Source of the DNA: DTU078 sp002397345
GTDB taxonomy: Bacteria > Bacillota > Clostridia > Oscillospirales > CAG-272
Assembly: GCA_937875545.1 (NCBI GenBank)
Contig: CALLYE010000110.1
Span: 1-6,041 of the forward strand
DNA length: 6,041 nucleotides
Direction of reading: 5' to 3'
The position numbers and the translations under genes were made by a program. Shown one piece after another: positions 6,021 through 6,041 of the stretch (within the stretch, counting starts at the first letter, position 1; each line of letters starts with the position of its first letter). The notes under the pieces are model-generated. The model had not been told where the DNA came from and searched no databases. It saw only the letters and a list, made by a program, of their open reading frames with translations.

Positions 6021-6041
6021 ATAAATTGTACGGCGGGGGGG

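Overview
The window looks like a chromosomal piece from a Clostridia-type Bacillota genome, probably an uncultured member close to the Oscillospirales or Christensenellales. That placement is inference. It rests on GC-rich coding DNA with sharply AT-rich spacers, Shine-Dalgarno starts, sigma-A-like promoters, intrinsic terminators, and protein families typical of clostridia (HflX, PgcA-type mutase, DUF2007-like protein, corrinoid-methyltransferase-like UroD protein). The first gene is cut by the left edge and the right edge ends in a run of G, so this may be a complete short metagenomic contig.

Layout. Positions 1-323 (+) hold the C-terminal part of a DUF2007-like small protein, closed by a terminator hairpin at 308-346 that probably also serves the gene converging from the right. 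Positions 395-2821 (-) hold a two-gene unit: a xylose-isomerase-like TIM-barrel protein (1889-2821), then hflX (395-1855) 33 bp downstream. A strong GC-rich hairpin (1876-1908) lies at the junction. Positions 2822-3027 are a divergent control region with a near-consensus leftward promoter and one or two rightward -10 elements. Positions 3028-4044 (+) hold a uroporphyrinogen-decarboxylase-superfamily protein of the cobamide-methyltransferase-like branch. Positions 4045-4162 are an AT-rich spacer with an 18-bp perfect palindrome that contains -10-like hexamers. Positions 4163-5914 (+) hold a full-length alpha-phosphoglucomutase/phosphomannomutase (PgcA type), followed by a long two-tier terminator-like hairpin (5954-6009).

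How the genes may work together. Glucose-phosphate interconversion (PgcA) and ribosome rescue or splitting (HflX) are housekeeping roles. The two unassigned metabolic genes, the TIM-barrel isomerase and the UroD-like protein, stand back to back with overlapping promoter regions, so they could be regulated in opposition or together. Their substrates cannot be read from the sequence. I found no mobile element, CRISPR array, tRNA, rRNA or clear sign of horizontal transfer, and no convincing new multi-gene system. The best leads are an insertion in HflX, the incomplete zinc site of the UroD-like protein, and the structured junctions and spacers.
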